Shown here piece after piece: positions 10,859-11,462 of a stretch of DNA of 11,462 nucleotides. A program made the translations under genes and the position numbers. The stretch covers positions 1 through 11,462 of the forward strand of contig JAUSIO010000076.1 in NCBI GenBank assembly GCA_030647845.1, in the 5' to 3' direction. Each line of letters opens with the position of its first letter. Positions within the stretch are counted from its first letter, which is position 1. Source of the DNA: a bacterium. Lineage in GTDB: Bacteria > Patescibacteriota > Minisyncoccia > Phycocordibacterales > SBAW01. The notes beneath the pieces are model-generated. The model was given only the letters and a program-made list of their open reading frames with translations. It was not told where the DNA came from and searched no databases.

Positions 10859-11462
10859 ACAACAGGGGTTTTACCTTAGTCGAGATGCTGGTATCTGTCG
10901 CGATTTTTACCGTCGTTATGGTCATTGCGCTCGGTGCACTTTTGTCATTATCGGCGGCCAGCCGCAAAGTGCAGACAATCAATACCGCGGTCAACAACTT
11001 GAGTTTTGCCGTTGATAGTATGTCGCGTCTTATTCGCACTGGGCTCAATTACCACTGTGGGGCAAGCGGCACTATGACACAGGGGCAAGACTGCACCATA
11101 GTGCCGCAACCGTACATCGCGTTCCAAGTAGTCGACGGTTCTCTCAATGGCTGTGTACAAGGCTCTGCGTGCGAGGTAGTGTACTGTCTTAGCTCGGAGG
11201 GGAGTACCGACACATGCAACAGCAGTATATCTTGCACGGCAGGTTCTTCCTGCAGTTTGTTGCGGCAGATTTGTGTCGGTGGCTTCTGCGAGGAGGATGA
11301 TTTTGCACCAATCACCTCATCGGAGGTCTCTGTCTCAAGTCTCAGTTTTTATGTCATCGGCGCGGCGAGTGGCGACAACATACAACCCAAGGTCACTATG
11401 CTCATCTCCGGCATTGTGCCCGTCACGGCGACAAAATCAACGGTGTTTAACTTACAGACATC
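10855..11462 (+). CDS. PilW/GspJ-like minor prepilin, 3' end cut off
   Basis: The ATG at 10855 overlaps the previous TGA as ATGA. The frame stays open to the window edge (at least 202 residues). The leader is minimal (MNNRG5|F6TLVEML with Glu10 at +5), followed by the helix VSVAIFTVVMVIALGALLSL. The central segment NTAVNNLSFAVDSMSRLIRTG is typical of PilW/GspJ-like minor pilins of this lineage. The globular domain carries ten Cys in the visible part, mostly in residues 66-145. The end (STVFNLQT) looks like the usual near-C-terminal strand, so only a few residues are probably missing. It should act with the FimT-like protein in the priming tip. More minor pilin genes likely follow beyond the window. 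Confidence 0.85.
   Translation, partial: MNNRGFTLVEMLVSVAIFTVVMVIALGALLSLSAASRKVQTINTAVNNLSFAVDSMSRLIRTGLNYHCGASGTMTQGQDCTIVPQPYIAFQVVDGSLNGCVQGSACEVVYCLSSEGSTDTCNSSISCTAGSSCSLLRQICVGGFCEEDDFAPITSSEVSVSSLSFYVIGAASGDNIQPKVTMLISGIVPVTATKSTVFNLQT

Overview
The window looks like a chromosomal type IV pilus (T4P) locus from a member of the Candidate Phyla Radiation, most likely a Parcubacteria-type (Patescibacteria) organism. This rests on the prepilin N-termini (GFTLIELLVVIAIIGILAS followed by SAR.KSRDAAR), a short PilN beginning ASFIPKKPL, a compact PilO, a PilB with a degenerate zinc site, and no secretin gene. TGA is used as a stop in several genes, which argues against the lineages that read TGA as glycine. 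This is recognition by eye; no search was run.

Layout. The left edge holds the 3' end of a peptidoglycan-binding-domain protein (3-194), then a small secreted protein (282-743) whose C-terminus is encoded by a 53-bp tandem duplication containing a palindrome. The assembly-platform block follows on the + strand: pilN, pilO, a PilP-like membrane protein, the extension ATPase pilB and the retraction ATPase pilT. Between pilT and pilC (5383-6012) is a small accessory patch: two tiny + strand membrane-protein ORFs, a 41-codon gene on the - strand, and two more copies of the same palindrome. pilC (platform) is followed by a convergent hicB-hicA-type toxin-antitoxin pair (7244-7787, - strand). The pilus-fibre block then begins: a probable major pilin with its own terminator, a second pilin, the prepilin peptidase pilD, a GspH/FimT-like minor pilin and a PilW/GspJ-like minor pilin that runs off the right edge. 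The last four genes are tightly coupled by ATGA or longer overlaps.

How the genes work together. PilD cleaves the leader of each prepilin after the Gly of G|F. PilC with PilN, PilO and the PilP-like protein forms the membrane platform. PilB drives polymerisation and PilT depolymerisation. FimT- and PilW-like proteins probably form the priming tip. No pilM and no pilQ lie in the window; lack of a secretin fits a cell without a conventional outer membrane.

Most notable signals. (1) A 19-bp palindrome occurs four times and behaves like a mobile or dispersed terminator module, with A/T tracts of fixed polarity. (2) Three of four prepilin leader peptides are unusually long, and each contains a different hairpin-forming repeat just before the cleavage site. 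(3) Several genes have a TATAAT-like box 6-10 nt before the ATG, indicating leaderless mRNAs. (4) An unrecognised 41-aa gene is driven by an extended -10 box and lies divergent from pilC.
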